DNA of 64,000 bases, taken from assembly GCF_900185715.1 (NCBI RefSeq), contig NZ_FYAS01000015.1, positions 1 to 64,000 of the forward strand, read 5' to 3'. Positions within the stretch are counted from its first letter, which is position 1, and each line of letters opens with the position of its first letter. The notes under the pieces are model-generated. The model was not told the DNA's origin and ran no database searches. It saw only the letters and a list, made by a program, of their open reading frames with translations. This stretch comes from Allobosea sp. CS1GBMeth4. Its GTDB lineage: Bacteria; Pseudomonadota; Alphaproteobacteria; Rhizobiales; Beijerinckiaceae. Made by a program: the position numbers and the translations under genes. Shown piece after piece: positions 8,435 to 18,926 of this stretch.

Positions 8435-9670
8435 ATGACTGGCCATCGCCAATGCCGGGTGACGCCCTTGTCCGCTCCCTTCCAGCTTTCGCATGCTCAG
8501 GCCCTGCGCATTCCCTGCGTGCTGATGCGCGGCGGCACCTCGCGCGGCCCGGTCTTCCTCGCGCAGGATCTGCCGGCCGAGCCGGCGAACCGCGACCGGG
8601 TCCTGCTCGCCGCGCTGGGCTCGCCGCATCCGCTCCAGCTCGACGGGCTCGGCGGTGGCAACTCGCTGACCAGCAAGGTCGCGATCGTCAGCCGCTCCAG
8701 CCGGCCGGGCGCCGACGTCGACTATCTCTTCGCTCAGGTCGCGGTCGAGCGCGGCAATGTCGACTTGAGCCCGAACTGCGGCAACATGCTCTCCGCCGTC
8801 GGCCCCTTCGCGATCGAGGCCGGGCTGGTGCCGGCCGCCGACGGCGAGACGCTGGTGCGCATCCACAACCGCAATACCGGCGCGCTGGTCGAGGCCGCCG
8901 TGCAGACGCCGGGCGGCGTCGTCGCCTATGACGGCGCGACCGCGATCGACGGCGTCGCCGGCACCGCCGCCCCCATCAAGCTGAACTTCCTCGAGGCGGT
9001 CGGGTCGAAGACCGGCGCGCTTCTGCCCACCGGCCGCGCCCGCGAGGAGATCGACGGCATCCCGGTGACGCTGCTGGACTACGCCACGCCGATGCTGCTG
9101 CTGCGGGCCGCCGATCTCGGCCTGGCCGGCGACGAGGCGCCGGCCGCGCTCGATGCCGACGTGGCCCTGCTCGGGCGGCTGGAGCGGATCCGCCGCGAGG
9201 CCGGCCGCCGCATGGGTCTCGGCGACGTCGCCGGCAGCGTCATTCCCAAGGTCGGCGTGCTCTCGCCGGCGCGCCGCGGCGGCGGTCTGACCTCGCGCTA
9301 TTTCACGCCGGATCGCTGCCATCGCAGCCATGCGGTCACCGGTGCGCTCTGCGTCGCCGCCGCGAGCCGTCTCGCCGGCAGCGTCGCCGGAGAGATGCTC
9401 TCGCCGGGGACCGGATCGCTGGTCACGGTCGAGCATCCGAGCGGCGCCATCCAGGTCGATCTTGTCCTCGACGACGCCGGCCAGGTCGCCCGCGCCAGCC
9501 TGGTGCGCACGGCTCGCCGCATTTTCGAAGGCCATGTCATCGTCCCCGCAAGCACGATCCTCGCGCTTGCCGAGAGGGCGGAAACGGGAGGAGAACAGAC
9601 CCATGACGATCACGCGCCGCCATCTCTGCAGCCTGCTGACGGCCGCCGCGGCCAGCGCCTGCCTGCCTGA
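8435..9670 (+). CDS. PrpF/4-oxalomesaconate tautomerase family isomerase
   Basis: The 411-residue protein belongs to the PrpF family, which includes 2-methylaconitate isomerase and 4-oxalomesaconate tautomerase (GalD). Family motifs: CVLMRGGTSRGPVFLAQDLP, DGLGGGNSLTSKVAIV, DLSPNCGNMLSAVGPFAIE (the CGN catalytic cysteine region) and a C-terminal LVTVEHPSGAI. It isomerises double bonds in unsaturated di- or tricarboxylic acids; the exact substrate cannot be read from sequence. In-frame GTG 8459 and TTG 8468 are alternative starts. The 3' end overlaps the next gene by 68 bases in another frame, implying coupled translation. Confidence 0.88.
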   Translation: MTGHRQCRVTPLSAPFQLSHAQALRIPCVLMRGGTSRGPVFLAQDLPAEPANRDRVLLAALGSPHPLQLDGLGGGNSLTSKVAIVSRSSRPGADVDYLFAQVAVERGNVDLSPNCGNMLSAVGPFAIEAGLVPAADGETLVRIHNRNTGALVEAAVQTPGGVVAYDGATAIDGVAGTAAPIKLNFLEAVGSKTGALLPTGRAREEIDGIPVTLLDYATPMLLLRAADLGLAGDEAPAALDADVALLGRLERIRREAGRRMGLGDVAGSVIPKVGVLSPARRGGGLTSRYFTPDRCHRSHAVTGALCVAAASRLAGSVAGEMLSPGTGSLVTVEHPSGAIQVDLVLDDAGQVARASLVRTARRIFEGHVIVPASTILALAERAETGGEQTHDDHAPPSLQPADGRRGQRLPA

Positions 9671-10589
9671 TCTCGCATTCGCCCAGGTCGCCTTCCCCGA
9701 GCGGCCGATGCGGCTGCTGGTGCCCTATGCCGCCGGCGGCGGCACGGATGCGATCGCCCGGCTCGTCGCCCAGGGCGTCGGCGAGCGGCTCGGCCAGTCG
9801 CTGGTGGTCGAGAACAACGGCTCGGCCGGCGGCAATCTCGCCACCGCTCAGGCGGCCGCCGCCGCGCCCGACGGCTACACCGTGCTGATGGCCAACCAGG
9901 GCCCGATGGTGGTCAACCCGCATCTGTTCAAGAACGTCAAGATCGACCCGCTCACCGCCTTCGACCCGCTGACCCTGATCTCGGCCGCACCGCTCGTCGT
10001 CGTGGTCGCACCGAATTCGCCCTACAAGACGCTCGCCGAGCTCGTCGGCCACGCCCAGAAGAATCCGGGCAAGCTGACCTATGGCTCCGCCGGCAACGGC
10101 TCGGCCAGCCATCTGGCGACCGTGCTGCTGGCGCAGACCGCGCAGTTCGAGGCCGTGCACGTGCCCTATCGTGGCGCCGGGCCGGCGCTGACCGACCTGC
10201 TCGCCGGCAATGGCGACTTCATGATCACCACCGTGCCCTCCGTGCTCGGCCTGATCGAGGGCGGCAAGGTCAGGGCGCTGGCGGTGACCGGCAAGGCGCG
10301 CGCCAAGCTCTTCCCGGAGGTGCCGTCGGTCGCCGAGAGCGGCTGGCCGGATTACGAGGCGACGGCCTGGTACGGCTTCGTCGTGCCGAAGGGGACGCCG
10401 AAGGATGTCGCGGCGAAGCTGCGCCAGGCGACCGTCGAGACGATCAACAGCCCGCTCATCCGCGAGCGCCTGCAGAACGAGGGCGCCGAGCCGATCGGCA
10501 ACAAGCCCGAGGAATTCGCTGCGATGATGGAGACGGAATCGCGCCGCTGGGCCGGGATCATCAAGCGGGCCCGGCTGGCGATCAACTGA
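9603..10589 (+). CDS. Tripartite tricarboxylate transporter (Bug/TctC) substrate-binding protein
   Basis: A 328-residue periplasmic binding protein. It has a signal peptide with twin arginine (MTITRRHLCSLLTAAAASA) ending near AFAQ, followed by the Bug family core: RLLVPYAAGGGTDAIAR, VVENNGSAGGNLA and DGYTVLMANQ. It should capture an organic acid such as a tricarboxylate. No tctA/tctB membrane genes are nearby, so the partner transporter is elsewhere or the protein acts as a sensor. The ATG lies inside the upstream isomerase gene, preceded by GGAGAACAG. Linkage with a PrpF isomerase and LysR regulator suggests uptake and catabolism of one unsaturated acid. Confidence 0.92.
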   Translation: MTITRRHLCSLLTAAAASACLPDLAFAQVAFPERPMRLLVPYAAGGGTDAIARLVAQGVGERLGQSLVVENNGSAGGNLATAQAAAAAPDGYTVLMANQGPMVVNPHLFKNVKIDPLTAFDPLTLISAAPLVVVVAPNSPYKTLAELVGHAQKNPGKLTYGSAGNGSASHLATVLLAQTAQFEAVHVPYRGAGPALTDLLAGNGDFMITTVPSVLGLIEGGKVRALAVTGKARAKLFPEVPSVAESGWPDYEATAWYGFVVPKGTPKDVAAKLRQATVETINSPLIRERLQNEGAEPIGNKPEEFAAMMETESRRWAGIIKRARLAIN

Positions 10590-10632
10590 GACCGGGTGAT
10601 CGGGCCTGGGCCATCGCCAGCAGGCGCACGTT

Positions 10633-10759
10633 CCCTTCCCCCGCTTGCGGTGGGGAAGGGCTGGGGGGGGGGGCCGAAAAGCAGGTCGAGCCCATTCTTC
10701 ATCGTCGCGCCGAGCGGCACTGGCCTCACCCAACCCTCCCCACCGCAAGCGGGGGAGGG
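10633..10759. repeat. Pair of inverted GC-rich palindromes between Bug gene and nth
   Basis: Two hairpin-forming units face each other. The left unit has 9-base arms CCCTTCCCC and GGGGAAGGG (10633-10641 and 10652-10660). The right unit has arms CCCTCCCC and GGGGAGGG (10734-10741 and 10752-10759). The 15-base core at 10641-10655 is the exact reverse complement of 10738-10752. A run of ten or more G follows the left unit. It probably serves as a bidirectional transcription stop between convergent genes and resembles common REP-type elements. Confidence 0.75.
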
Positions 10760-10789
10760 CTTGAGCCCGTCATCAACCGCGGTCTGCTT

Positions 10790-11485
10790 TCAGACCGCCC
10801 GCTTGTCGGGCGAGTCGCAGAGATCGGCGACGATGCAGGTCTCGCAGGCCGGGCGCAGCGCCTTGCAGGTGTAGCGTCCGTGCAGGATCAGCCAGTGATG
10901 CGCGTGCCGGCCGAACTCGGTCGGCACCGCCTTCTCCAGCCCGAGCTCGACCTGCAGCGGATTCTTGCCCGGCGCGATGCGCAGGCGGTTGGCGACGCGG
11001 AAGACATGGGTGTCGACCGCGTGGGTGATTTCGCCGAAGGCGATGTTGAGCACGACGTTCGCGGTCTTGCGGCCGACGCCGGGCAGGCTTTCCAGCGCCG
11101 CCCGCTCGGTCGGCACCTGCCCGCCGAACTCCGCAATCAGCTTCTCCGAGAGCGCGACGACGTTCTTCGCCTTGTTTCGGTAGAGCCCGATCGTCTTGAT
11201 CAGCTCGCGCACCCTGTCCTCGCCGAGGGCGAGCATCTTCTGCGGCGTATCGGCGAGCGCGAACAGCGCCTTCGTCGCCTTGTTGACTCCGGCGTCGGTC
11301 GCCTGCGCCGAGAGCACGACCGCGACCAGCAGGGTGAAGGCGTTGACATAGTCGAGCTCGCCCTTCGGCTCGGGCCGCGCGCTCCGGAACCGGCTGAAGA
11401 TCTCGCGGATCTCGGCGGCGCTGCGCGGCTGCGTGATCCGCTTCGGCGGCGGGCTGCGGCGTTTTTGGCTGTTCGGCGCGGGCAT
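10790..11485 (-). CDS. nth: Endonuclease III (base-excision repair DNA glycosylase/AP lyase)
   Basis: Nth removes oxidised pyrimidines and cleaves the abasic site. In this 231-residue protein the helix-hairpin-helix LPGVGRKTANVVL carries the catalytic lysine K140, D158 follows in HAVDTHVFRVANRL, and the C-terminal 4Fe-4S ligands are C207, C214, C217 and C223 (C-x6-C-x2-C-x5-C). The first 20 residues are a proline/arginine-rich extension common in Hyphomicrobiales. It is divergent from the DUF2244 gene with a 20-base gap, so the two promoters overlap. Confidence 0.97.
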   Translation of the reverse strand: MPAPNSQKRRSPPPKRITQPRSAAEIREIFSRFRSARPEPKGELDYVNAFTLLVAVVLSAQATDAGVNKATKALFALADTPQKMLALGEDRVRELIKTIGLYRNKAKNVVALSEKLIAEFGGQVPTERAALESLPGVGRKTANVVLNIAFGEITHAVDTHVFRVANRLRIAPGKNPLQVELGLEKAVPTEFGRHAHHWLILHGRYTCKALRPACETCIVADLCDSPDKRAV

Positions 11486-11505
11486 CGCGGCGTTATAAGT
11501 GACGA

Positions 11506-12033
11506 ATGACCTTGGGCAAGCCCGATTGCGACAGCGCCGCCGCTGCAGCGATGCAGCCGGTCTTCGATGCGACGATCACGCCGCACCGCTCGCTCGGCCA
11601 GGACGGCTTTCGCCTGGTGATGACCCTGGTCTGCCTGACCAGCATCGCCGCCTCGATCCCCTTCATGGTGCTCGGCGCCTGGCCCGTCGCCGGCTTCTTC
11701 GGTCTCGATGTCCTCGCCCTGTTCATCGCCTTCAAGGTCAACTTCAACGCGGCGCGCGCCTTCGAGCGCATCGTCGTCACGCCGCTCGAAGTGCTGCTGC
11801 GCAAGGTCTCCCATCACGGTCGCGAGAAGATCTGGCGTTCCAACCCGGTCTGGACCAGGCTCGAGCGCGAGGAGGACGAGGATTACGGCCTGCTCGAGCT
11901 CGCTCTCGTCTCGCGCGGGCGGCGTACCGTCGTCGCCTCCGCCTTGTCGCCGCAGGAGCGCGAAGGCTTCGCGGAAGCGCTCGGCTCGGCGCTCGCCAGA
12001 GCGAAGCGCGGCCCGAATCTCGAACCCGCCTGA
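11506..12033 (+). CDS. DUF2244 domain membrane protein
   Basis: A 175-residue protein of the DUF2244 family, conserved in alphaproteobacteria and frequently located next to nth. It opens with PVFDATITPHRSL, then has two hydrophobic segments (about residues 35-75) followed by a cytoplasmic part with WRSNPVWTRLE. The function is unknown. It is followed two bases later by an unknown gene, so the two are probably one transcript. Confidence 0.85.
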   Translation: MTLGKPDCDSAAAAAMQPVFDATITPHRSLGQDGFRLVMTLVCLTSIAASIPFMVLGAWPVAGFFGLDVLALFIAFKVNFNAARAFERIVVTPLEVLLRKVSHHGREKIWRSNPVWTRLEREEDEDYGLLELALVSRGRRTVVASALSPQEREGFAEALGSALARAKRGPNLEPA

Positions 12034-12035
12034 GC

Positions 12036-12539
12036 ATGGCAGCGACGATCATCCCGCTGATCGCGTGGGCGGTGATCATCGTCGTGATCGTCGCGGCGCT
12101 GCGCGCCAATCGCCGTCCGCGCGGCGCGCGGACCAGCCAGAGCGGCGGCGAGGATTCGGTTCGGGCCTATGCGCTCATCCTGCGCGACAGGCTCGACCGC
12201 GCCCTGTACGGCCCGGTTCTGGCGGGCCAGGTCTGGGACCGTCTGATGAGCTGCAAGGTCGGCGAGGGGCTGATCCACGAATTCCACCGCGACTTCTGCG
12301 GGCATGGCCTGATCCGCACGGAGGAGGGCGTGAAGCTCTGCGACATCGATGATGGCTGGCATCCCGGCGCGGCGATCGCTGAGTGGCGCTCGCGGGAGGA
12401 GTTCGTCGCCTTCTTCGCCGAGCAGTCGGATTACAGCTGCAGCGGTTGGGACGAGACCTCGCCGATCTTCTTCACCGAGGACGAATGGCACCGCAACAAC
12501 CAGCGGCTGACGCGGGACAAGCTGCTGCGCTTCGTCTGA
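12036..12539 (+). CDS. Hypothetical protein with N-terminal membrane anchor
   Basis: The predicted 167-residue protein has one N-terminal membrane helix (IIPLIAWAVIIVVIVAAL), a basic stretch, and then a soluble domain containing four cysteines (SCKVGEG, DFCGHG, KLCDID, YSCSGWD) and several aromatic residues. I do not recognise the family. Its start follows the DUF2244 stop by two bases, which supports translational coupling and a shared role. The gene ends eight bases before the convergent methyltransferase. Confidence 0.75.
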   Translation: MAATIIPLIAWAVIIVVIVAALRANRRPRGARTSQSGGEDSVRAYALILRDRLDRALYGPVLAGQVWDRLMSCKVGEGLIHEFHRDFCGHGLIRTEEGVKLCDIDDGWHPGAAIAEWRSREEFVAFFAEQSDYSCSGWDETSPIFFTEDEWHRNNQRLTRDKLLRFV

Positions 12540-12547
12540 CCGGACCG

Positions 12548-13156
12548 TCAATGCCGCTGCTGCGCCAGCCAGATCGTGTGGCCGCCGCAATCCGGGTCCT
12601 CGGCGATGTGCGCGATCACGGCAAAGCCGTTCTCGTCGAGGAGGGCCCGATACTCGGCCGGGTCGAGGCTGGCATGATAGAGCGGCTCGCCCTCGAAACT
12701 GCCGATCGCCTCGCCATGGCCCGGTCCGCTGGTGAAGAGCAGCGCCGCTCCGTCCGCCGCATGGTCCCGAAAGAGCGGGAACATCCGTCGCTGGTCGCCG
12801 GGGCTCAGGTGGAAGAAGCTGTCCCAGGCGATCAGCCCGTCGAAGCGCCGGCCGAGCGAGAGCCGGCGCATGTCGCCGACCTGCCAGCCCTGCCGCGGGA
12901 AGCGCTCGCGGCAGAGTGCGATGAGATGCGGGGACGAATCGATGCCCGTCACCCGGCAGCCGCGCTCGATCAGGTGCCGTGCGATCGGTTCGCCCATGCC
13001 GCAGCCGATCTCGAGGACGGAAGGGGCGGCCGGCAGCAACGAAAGGAAGCGATCGAGCCAGGCGGCTTCCATCAGCGACCGGCCGCGCAGGCTGTCATAG
13101 GCCGCGGCATGGCGCTGGTAGAGTGGGACGATCGCGTCGGCGGCGGAACTGGTCAT
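12548..13156 (-). CDS. Class I SAM-dependent methyltransferase
   Basis: A 202-residue methyltransferase with the standard Rossmann order: motif I VLEIGCGMGEPIARHL, acidic loop VTGIDSSPHLIALCRERFP, motif II region WQVGDMRRLSLGRRFDGLIA, and a motif VI-like LLFTSGPGHGEAIG. The acceptor substrate is unknown. The protein lacks extra domains that would specify RNA, protein or small-molecule methylation. It is divergent from the Ada-like gene with about 115 bases between the start codons. Confidence 0.87.
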   Translation of the reverse strand: MTSSAADAIVPLYQRHAAAYDSLRGRSLMEAAWLDRFLSLLPAAPSVLEIGCGMGEPIARHLIERGCRVTGIDSSPHLIALCRERFPRQGWQVGDMRRLSLGRRFDGLIAWDSFFHLSPGDQRRMFPLFRDHAADGAALLFTSGPGHGEAIGSFEGEPLYHASLDPAEYRALLDENGFAVIAHIAEDPDCGGHTIWLAQQRH

Positions 13157-13271
13157 GGGCGAGCTTTACGCCTCTTCGCCGACGACGACGAGCTTGTCAG
13201 CTTTCGGGTGGGAGACGCATGCTGGCGTCATTAGCGTCGCGAGCATGAGATCAGATCGCGAGGACAGACCG

Positions 13272-14258
13272 ATGACCGCCCATGCCAGCCTGCGAACGGC
13301 GATGAAACCGATCAGCGTCTCCAATGCCGTGCTCGCGCGCGCCGCCGAGGCCATGCCGTCGGAAGCCGATTTCCCGGCCGCCGCGCCCGGATCGGATTAC
13401 GACACGGTGCGCCGCATCCTGGCCTACATCACCAATAACTGGCGCCAGCAGCCGACGATCGAGGCGATCGCCGATGCGGCCGGCGCGACCCCGACCGACG
13501 TGCACCACCTGTTCCGGCGCTGGTGCGGGCTGACGCCGAAGGCCTTCCTGCAGGCGATCACGCTCGACAATGCCAAGGGCCTGCTCGCCTCCTCCGCCAG
13601 CATCCTCGACGCCAGCCTGGAGGTCGGCCTCTCCGGTCCGGGCCGTCTGCACGACCTCTTCGTCACCCATGAGGCGATGTCGCCCGGCGAGTGGAAGGCC
13701 GGCGGCGAAGGCCTGCGCATGTCCTACGGCTTCCATCAGTCGCCTTTCGGCGAGGCGCTGATCGTGGTGACCGAGCGCGGCCTCGCCGGCCTCGGCTGGG
13801 TCTCGAGCAGCCTGGACGGCGGCAAGGTCATCGGCGGCCGGGCCGAGGCGCTGGCCGACATGATGCGGCGCTGGCCCCATGCCGATTACCGCTTCGATCC
13901 GCAGACGACGGCGCCTTATGCGAGGCGCATCTTCGAGCCGGCGAGCTGGTCGCCGCAGACGCCGCTGCGGGTCGTGCTGATCGGCACCGATTTCGAGGTC
14001 CGCGTCTGGCAGACGCTGCTGCGCATCCCCGTCGGCTGCGCCACCACCTATGGCGACGTCGCCGATCATATCGGCAAGCCCTCGGCGGCGCGCGCGGTCG
14101 GCGCCGCGGTCGGCAAGAACCCGATCTCCTTCGTCGTGCCCTGTCACCGCGTCATCGGCAAGTCCGGCGCGCTGACCGGCTATCATTGGGGGCTGACGCG
14201 CAAGCGCGCCATCCTCGGCTGGGAAGCCGGGCAGGTCAGCGGCGGTCAGGGCGCCTGA
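13272..14258 (+). CDS. Ada-like AraC-HTH / O6-methylguanine-DNA methyltransferase fusion
   Basis: A 328-residue fusion of an AraC-type helix-turn-helix (about residues 45-150, with LAYITNNWRQQPTIEAIADA and HLFRRWCGLTPKAFLQ) and a C-terminal Ogt domain whose active-site motif is VPCHRVIGKSGALTGYHWGL with acceptor cysteine C291. It would repair O6-methylguanine by suicide methyl transfer. Classical Ada also has an N-terminal zinc domain that senses methylphosphotriesters; that domain is absent, as in many Ada-like proteins. I chose ATG 13272 because it follows AGGACAGACCG; in-frame ATGs at 13155 and 13245 lack this. Confidence 0.92.
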   Translation: MTAHASLRTAMKPISVSNAVLARAAEAMPSEADFPAAAPGSDYDTVRRILAYITNNWRQQPTIEAIADAAGATPTDVHHLFRRWCGLTPKAFLQAITLDNAKGLLASSASILDASLEVGLSGPGRLHDLFVTHEAMSPGEWKAGGEGLRMSYGFHQSPFGEALIVVTERGLAGLGWVSSSLDGGKVIGGRAEALADMMRRWPHADYRFDPQTTAPYARRIFEPASWSPQTPLRVVLIGTDFEVRVWQTLLRIPVGCATTYGDVADHIGKPSAARAVGAAVGKNPISFVVPCHRVIGKSGALTGYHWGLTRKRAILGWEAGQVSGGQGA

Positions 14259-14265
14259 GCCGGCG

Positions 14266-15168
14266 CTACTGAAGCGCCGGAGCGGGCGCCGCCGCGGGCG
14301 GCGATGCCCGCTTCGCCGCGGCCGGGCGCGGCTTCGCCGCCTCCGGCTTCGGCTCGGGCAGGCCCAGCCGCGCCCGGATCGATGCGGCGCGGGCCTCGGT
14401 GATGCGGGCGCCGCAGAAGCCGTGCGCGCCCTCGCGCTGGAATTCGCGGCAAATCTGCTCGCGCTCCGAGGAGAAGCCCGCTTGCTCGCGGGCGACCGCC
14501 CGCTGTTCCGGTAGCTCGGCCTTCGACGAGAGCGCCCGATAGCCCTCACGGACAGCGGTCTCCGCCTGCTTGCGCTCGGCCTCGATGTCCTTGGCCCGGG
14601 CCGGGAGCGTGCGGGCATCGGGCCCCCACACGCCGCGCGGCTCGATGCGGCAGGCGGCGGCCTCGATCACGCAGGGCTGTTCGGGCGCGATCACCAGGAG
14701 GGCGCCGTCGAGCACGTCGAAGACGATCGGGCAGGCCGGCGCCTCGAGCCTGTAGCGCGGCAGTCCGGCCGGCTTGCCCTGCGCGGTCACCGGCACGGGT
14801 GCGTCGCCGAAGGAGATGGCGCAGGGCTCGGTGAGGTTGCCGGACTGGAAGCCTTCCGCGCGGAGCCTCAGGCCGTAGCCGCTGCCGCTCTTCTCGAGCG
14901 TCGCTTCGCCGAAGCCGCCATTGCGCCGCAGGGTCCTGCCGAGAATGGATTCTTCGCTCGGGATCTTGATTGCCGGCATGGTGCGGGGACGCTGCGTCGC
15001 TGTGCCGGCCGCGGAGGCCGGCGCCGCCTGCTGCGCGCCCGGCTGGTTGAAAGGCTGCGCGCCCGGCAATTGCAGGGGCTGCGCCGATGCCGCGCCCGCC
15101 AGGCCGAGCCAGGCCAGCGCAGCGCCGGCGGCGAGGCGGAGGGCGGTCGGGCGGCGTGTCGTCGTCAC
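14266..15168 (-). CDS. Secreted proline/alanine-rich protein of unknown function
   Basis: A predicted 300-residue exported protein starting at GTG (15166-15168), eight bases behind AGGAAA, with a cleavable signal peptide ending GAASAQ. The middle region carries paired cysteines (EPCAISFG, APACPIVFD, EQPCVIEAAACRIEP). The helical C-terminal third (KDIEAERKQAETAVREGYRA, then REQICREFQREGAHGFCGAR) weakly recalls LprI/DUF1311 lysozyme-inhibitor-like domains; that resemblance is only suggestive. The tail is rich in A, P and K. It ends seven bases from the convergent Ada-like gene. Confidence 0.72.
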   Translation of the reverse strand: MTTTRRPTALRLAAGAALAWLGLAGAASAQPLQLPGAQPFNQPGAQQAAPASAAGTATQRPRTMPAIKIPSEESILGRTLRRNGGFGEATLEKSGSGYGLRLRAEGFQSGNLTEPCAISFGDAPVPVTAQGKPAGLPRYRLEAPACPIVFDVLDGALLVIAPEQPCVIEAAACRIEPRGVWGPDARTLPARAKDIEAERKQAETAVREGYRALSSKAELPEQRAVAREQAGFSSEREQICREFQREGAHGFCGARITEARAASIRARLGLPEPKPEAAKPRPAAAKRASPPAAAPAPALQ

Positions 15169-15317
15169 GGCTGTTTCCTGTTGGCGCACGGCTCTCCTGA
15201 ATGGATTGGCCGGGCTTTTCGCGCAAGGGCGCGCGGGCAACACCCGGCCGGAATGATCGGCCGGGCGAATTCTGCGCCGGACGCCGCGCAAAGCTGATTC
15301 TTAATCCGGCTCCGTGC

Positions 15318-15350
15318 CTTGCAAGCAGGGCGTCACCCTCCCTATATACG
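15318..15350 (+). promoter_or_regulatory. Putative RpoH (sigma-32) heat-shock promoter of dnaK
   Basis: CTTG at 15318-15321 is followed 19 bases later by CCTATATACG (15341-15350), matching the alphaproteobacterial heat-shock pattern of CTTG plus CYTATNTNNG. It lies about 280 bases upstream of dnaK in a 459-base gap that contains no gene and no CIRCE-type inverted repeat that I can find. A long leader therefore separates the promoter from the dnaK start. Confidence 0.65.
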
Positions 15351-15627
15351 CCGCCAAGCGGTGGTTTTGCCGACCATCGGGGCCGGATTGCGCCAGGCGC
15401 GAGCATTCGACGCGAGCGCCGAAACGCGAGGCCGGCCGGCCTTAAGTTGAACCGGCGAACGAAACCGGCCCGGAGCCGAAGCTCCGATCCGTCATTTCGG
15501 TCGCCAGACGTGGATATCCCGGGTTCGTTCGCCGCGGCAGGTGGGGGCGATCCGGGGCCATGGGCCGGAGGACGGCGTCTCAAGCGCGGCCTTCCGGCGA
15601 TCTGCTAAATCGAAAGGGATCCCCTCC

Positions 15628-17550
<1,923 letters not shown>

Positions 17551-17579
17551 GGCGCGCGCTCGTCATCGAGCGTGACGGG

Positions 17580-17602
17580 ATGGCCGGGCTCGACCCGGCC
17601 AT
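17580..17602 (+). terminator. Hairpin in the dnaK-dnaJ gap
   Basis: ATGGCCGGG and CCCGGCCAT form a perfect 9-base-pair stem around a 5-base loop, 30 bases after the dnaK stop. No U-tract follows (TGCGTTAC). It could be an attenuator or an mRNA-stabilising structure that lowers dnaJ relative to dnaK. A second 6-base stem (CGCTCG/CGAGCG, 17557-17572) precedes it. Confidence 0.5.
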
Positions 17603-17684
17603 TGCGTTACGGCGATGGCGTCGGCGGGAGATGACTCGCTGATCTGCGCTCGAGGCGCGGGGCGGCGCAGGGGCAGCTGGTTGA

Positions 17685-18812
17685 ATGTCGAAGCGCGACT
17701 ATTACGAGATTCTCGGGGTCTCCCGGACCGTGACGGAAACCGAGCTGAAAAGCTCGTTCCGCAAGCTCGCCATGCAGCACCACCCGGACAAGAATCCGGG
17801 CGACAAGCAGGCCGAGATCAAGTTCAAGGAGATCAACGAGGCCTATCAGATCCTCTCGGACGGCCAGAAGCGCGCCGCCTATGACCGCTATGGCCACCAG
17901 GCTTTCGAGAATGGCGGCGGGGGCGGCGGCCCGGCCGACATGTCGGACTTCATGTCCGACATCTTCGAATCCTTCTTCGGCGACGGCCGTCGCGGCCCGC
18001 GCGGAGCCAATTCGCGCGAGCGCGGGGCCGATCTGCGCTATAACCTCGAGATCGGGCTCGAGGAGGCCTATACGGGCAAGAACGAGACCATCCACGTCCC
18101 AACCTCGGTGACCTGCGAGGTCTGTTCCGGTACCGGCGCCAAGGCCGGTTCGAAGTCGCGCCAGTGCCCGACCTGCGGAGGGCATGGCCGTGTCCGCGCC
18201 AGCCAGGGCTTCTTTTCGGTCGAGCGCACCTGCCCGACCTGCGGTGGCCGCGGCGAGGTCATCGACGACCCCTGCACCGGCTGCCAGGGCGCCGGCCGCG
18301 TCACGCGCGAGCGCACGCTCTCGGTCAACATCCCGGCCGGCGTCGAGGACGGCACCCGCATCCGCCTCGCGGGCGAGGGCGAGGCCGGGCTGCGCGGCGG
18401 CCCGCCGGGCGATCTCTACATCTTCCTGTCGATCAAGCCGCACGCCATCTTCCAGCGCGACGGTGCCGACCTGTTCTGCCGCGTGCCGATCGGGTTGACC
18501 TCGGCGGCGCTCGGCGGCGAGATCGAGGTGCCGACCCTGAACGGCGAGAAGGCCCGGGTGAAGATTCCGGAAGGCACCCAGACCGGCAAGCAGTTCCGCC
18601 TCAAGGGCAAGGGCATGAGCGTGCTGCGCTCGCGCGAGATGGGCGATCTCTACATCCAGGTCCTGGTCGAGACGCCGCAGAAGCTCACCGCCCGCCAGCG
18701 CGAGTTGCTGATGGAGTTCGAGCGCGAGAGCTCGCATTCCACCCATCCCGAGACGGCCGGCTTCTTCGGCCGCGTCAAGGATTTCCTCGGCGGCCTCGGC
18801 GGCTCCGCCTGA
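17685..18812 (+). CDS. dnaJ: Molecular chaperone DnaJ (Hsp40)
   Basis: A complete 375-residue type I Hsp40. The J domain has [20 protein letters not shown] and the HPD tripeptide in HHPDKNPGD, then a Gly-rich stretch and four zinc-binding repeats [24 protein letters not shown] and CTGCQGAG. The C-terminal substrate-binding domains end in [19 protein letters not shown]. DnaJ delivers clients to DnaK and stimulates its ATPase. It is 134 bases behind dnaK and likely cotranscribed. Confidence 0.98.
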   Translation: MSKRDYYEILGVSRTVTETELKSSFRKLAMQHHPDKNPGDKQAEIKFKEINEAYQILSDGQKRAAYDRYGHQAFENGGGGGGPADMSDFMSDIFESFFGDGRRGPRGANSRERGADLRYNLEIGLEEAYTGKNETIHVPTSVTCEVCSGTGAKAGSKSRQCPTCGGHGRVRASQGFFSVERTCPTCGGRGEVIDDPCTGCQGAGRVTRERTLSVNIPAGVEDGTRIRLAGEGEAGLRGGPPGDLYIFLSIKPHAIFQRDGADLFCRVPIGLTSAALGGEIEVPTLNGEKARVKIPEGTQTGKQFRLKGKGMSVLRSREMGDLYIQVLVETPQKLTARQRELLMEFERESSHSTHPETAGFFGRVKDFLGGLGGSA

Positions 18813-18818
18813 GAACTG

Positions 18819-18854
18819 TTCCGGGCTCGCTGCGCGAAGCCCCGGTATGACGGG
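18819..18854. repeat. Intergenic palindromic repeat, family 2, half copy
   Basis: TTCCGGGCTCGCTGCGCGAAG followed by CCCCGGTATGACGG nearly repeats the right arm at 29029-29068. It contains a small self-complementary core (GCTGCGCGAAGC). Only one arm is present here, directly after dnaJ. Confidence 0.65.
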
Positions 18855-18870
18855 ACTGCTCTCGCCACGG

Positions 18871-18904
18871 AAAAGGCGGGCCGCCTCGCGGCGGCCCGCC
18901 TTCC
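18871..18904. terminator. Bidirectional intrinsic terminator between dnaJ and csbD
   Basis: GGCGGGCCGCC (18875-18885) and GGCGGCCCGCC (18890-18900) form a perfect 11-base-pair stem around TCGC. AAAA precedes it, giving a U-tract for the minus-strand csbD transcript; TT follows for the plus-strand dnaKJ transcript. Confidence 0.85.
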
Positions 18905-18926
18905 TCGATGGGTTCCGGCCTTGCGG

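Noticed and set aside
9603..10589. A complete tripartite tricarboxylate transporter locus
   Set aside because: Only binding proteins are present at 9.6 and 33.4 kb; no TctA or TctB membrane subunit is encoded nearby.
15169..15627. CIRCE element upstream of dnaK
   Set aside because: I looked for TTAGCACTC/GAGTGCTAA-type arms and found none; the RpoH-like element explains heat control instead.
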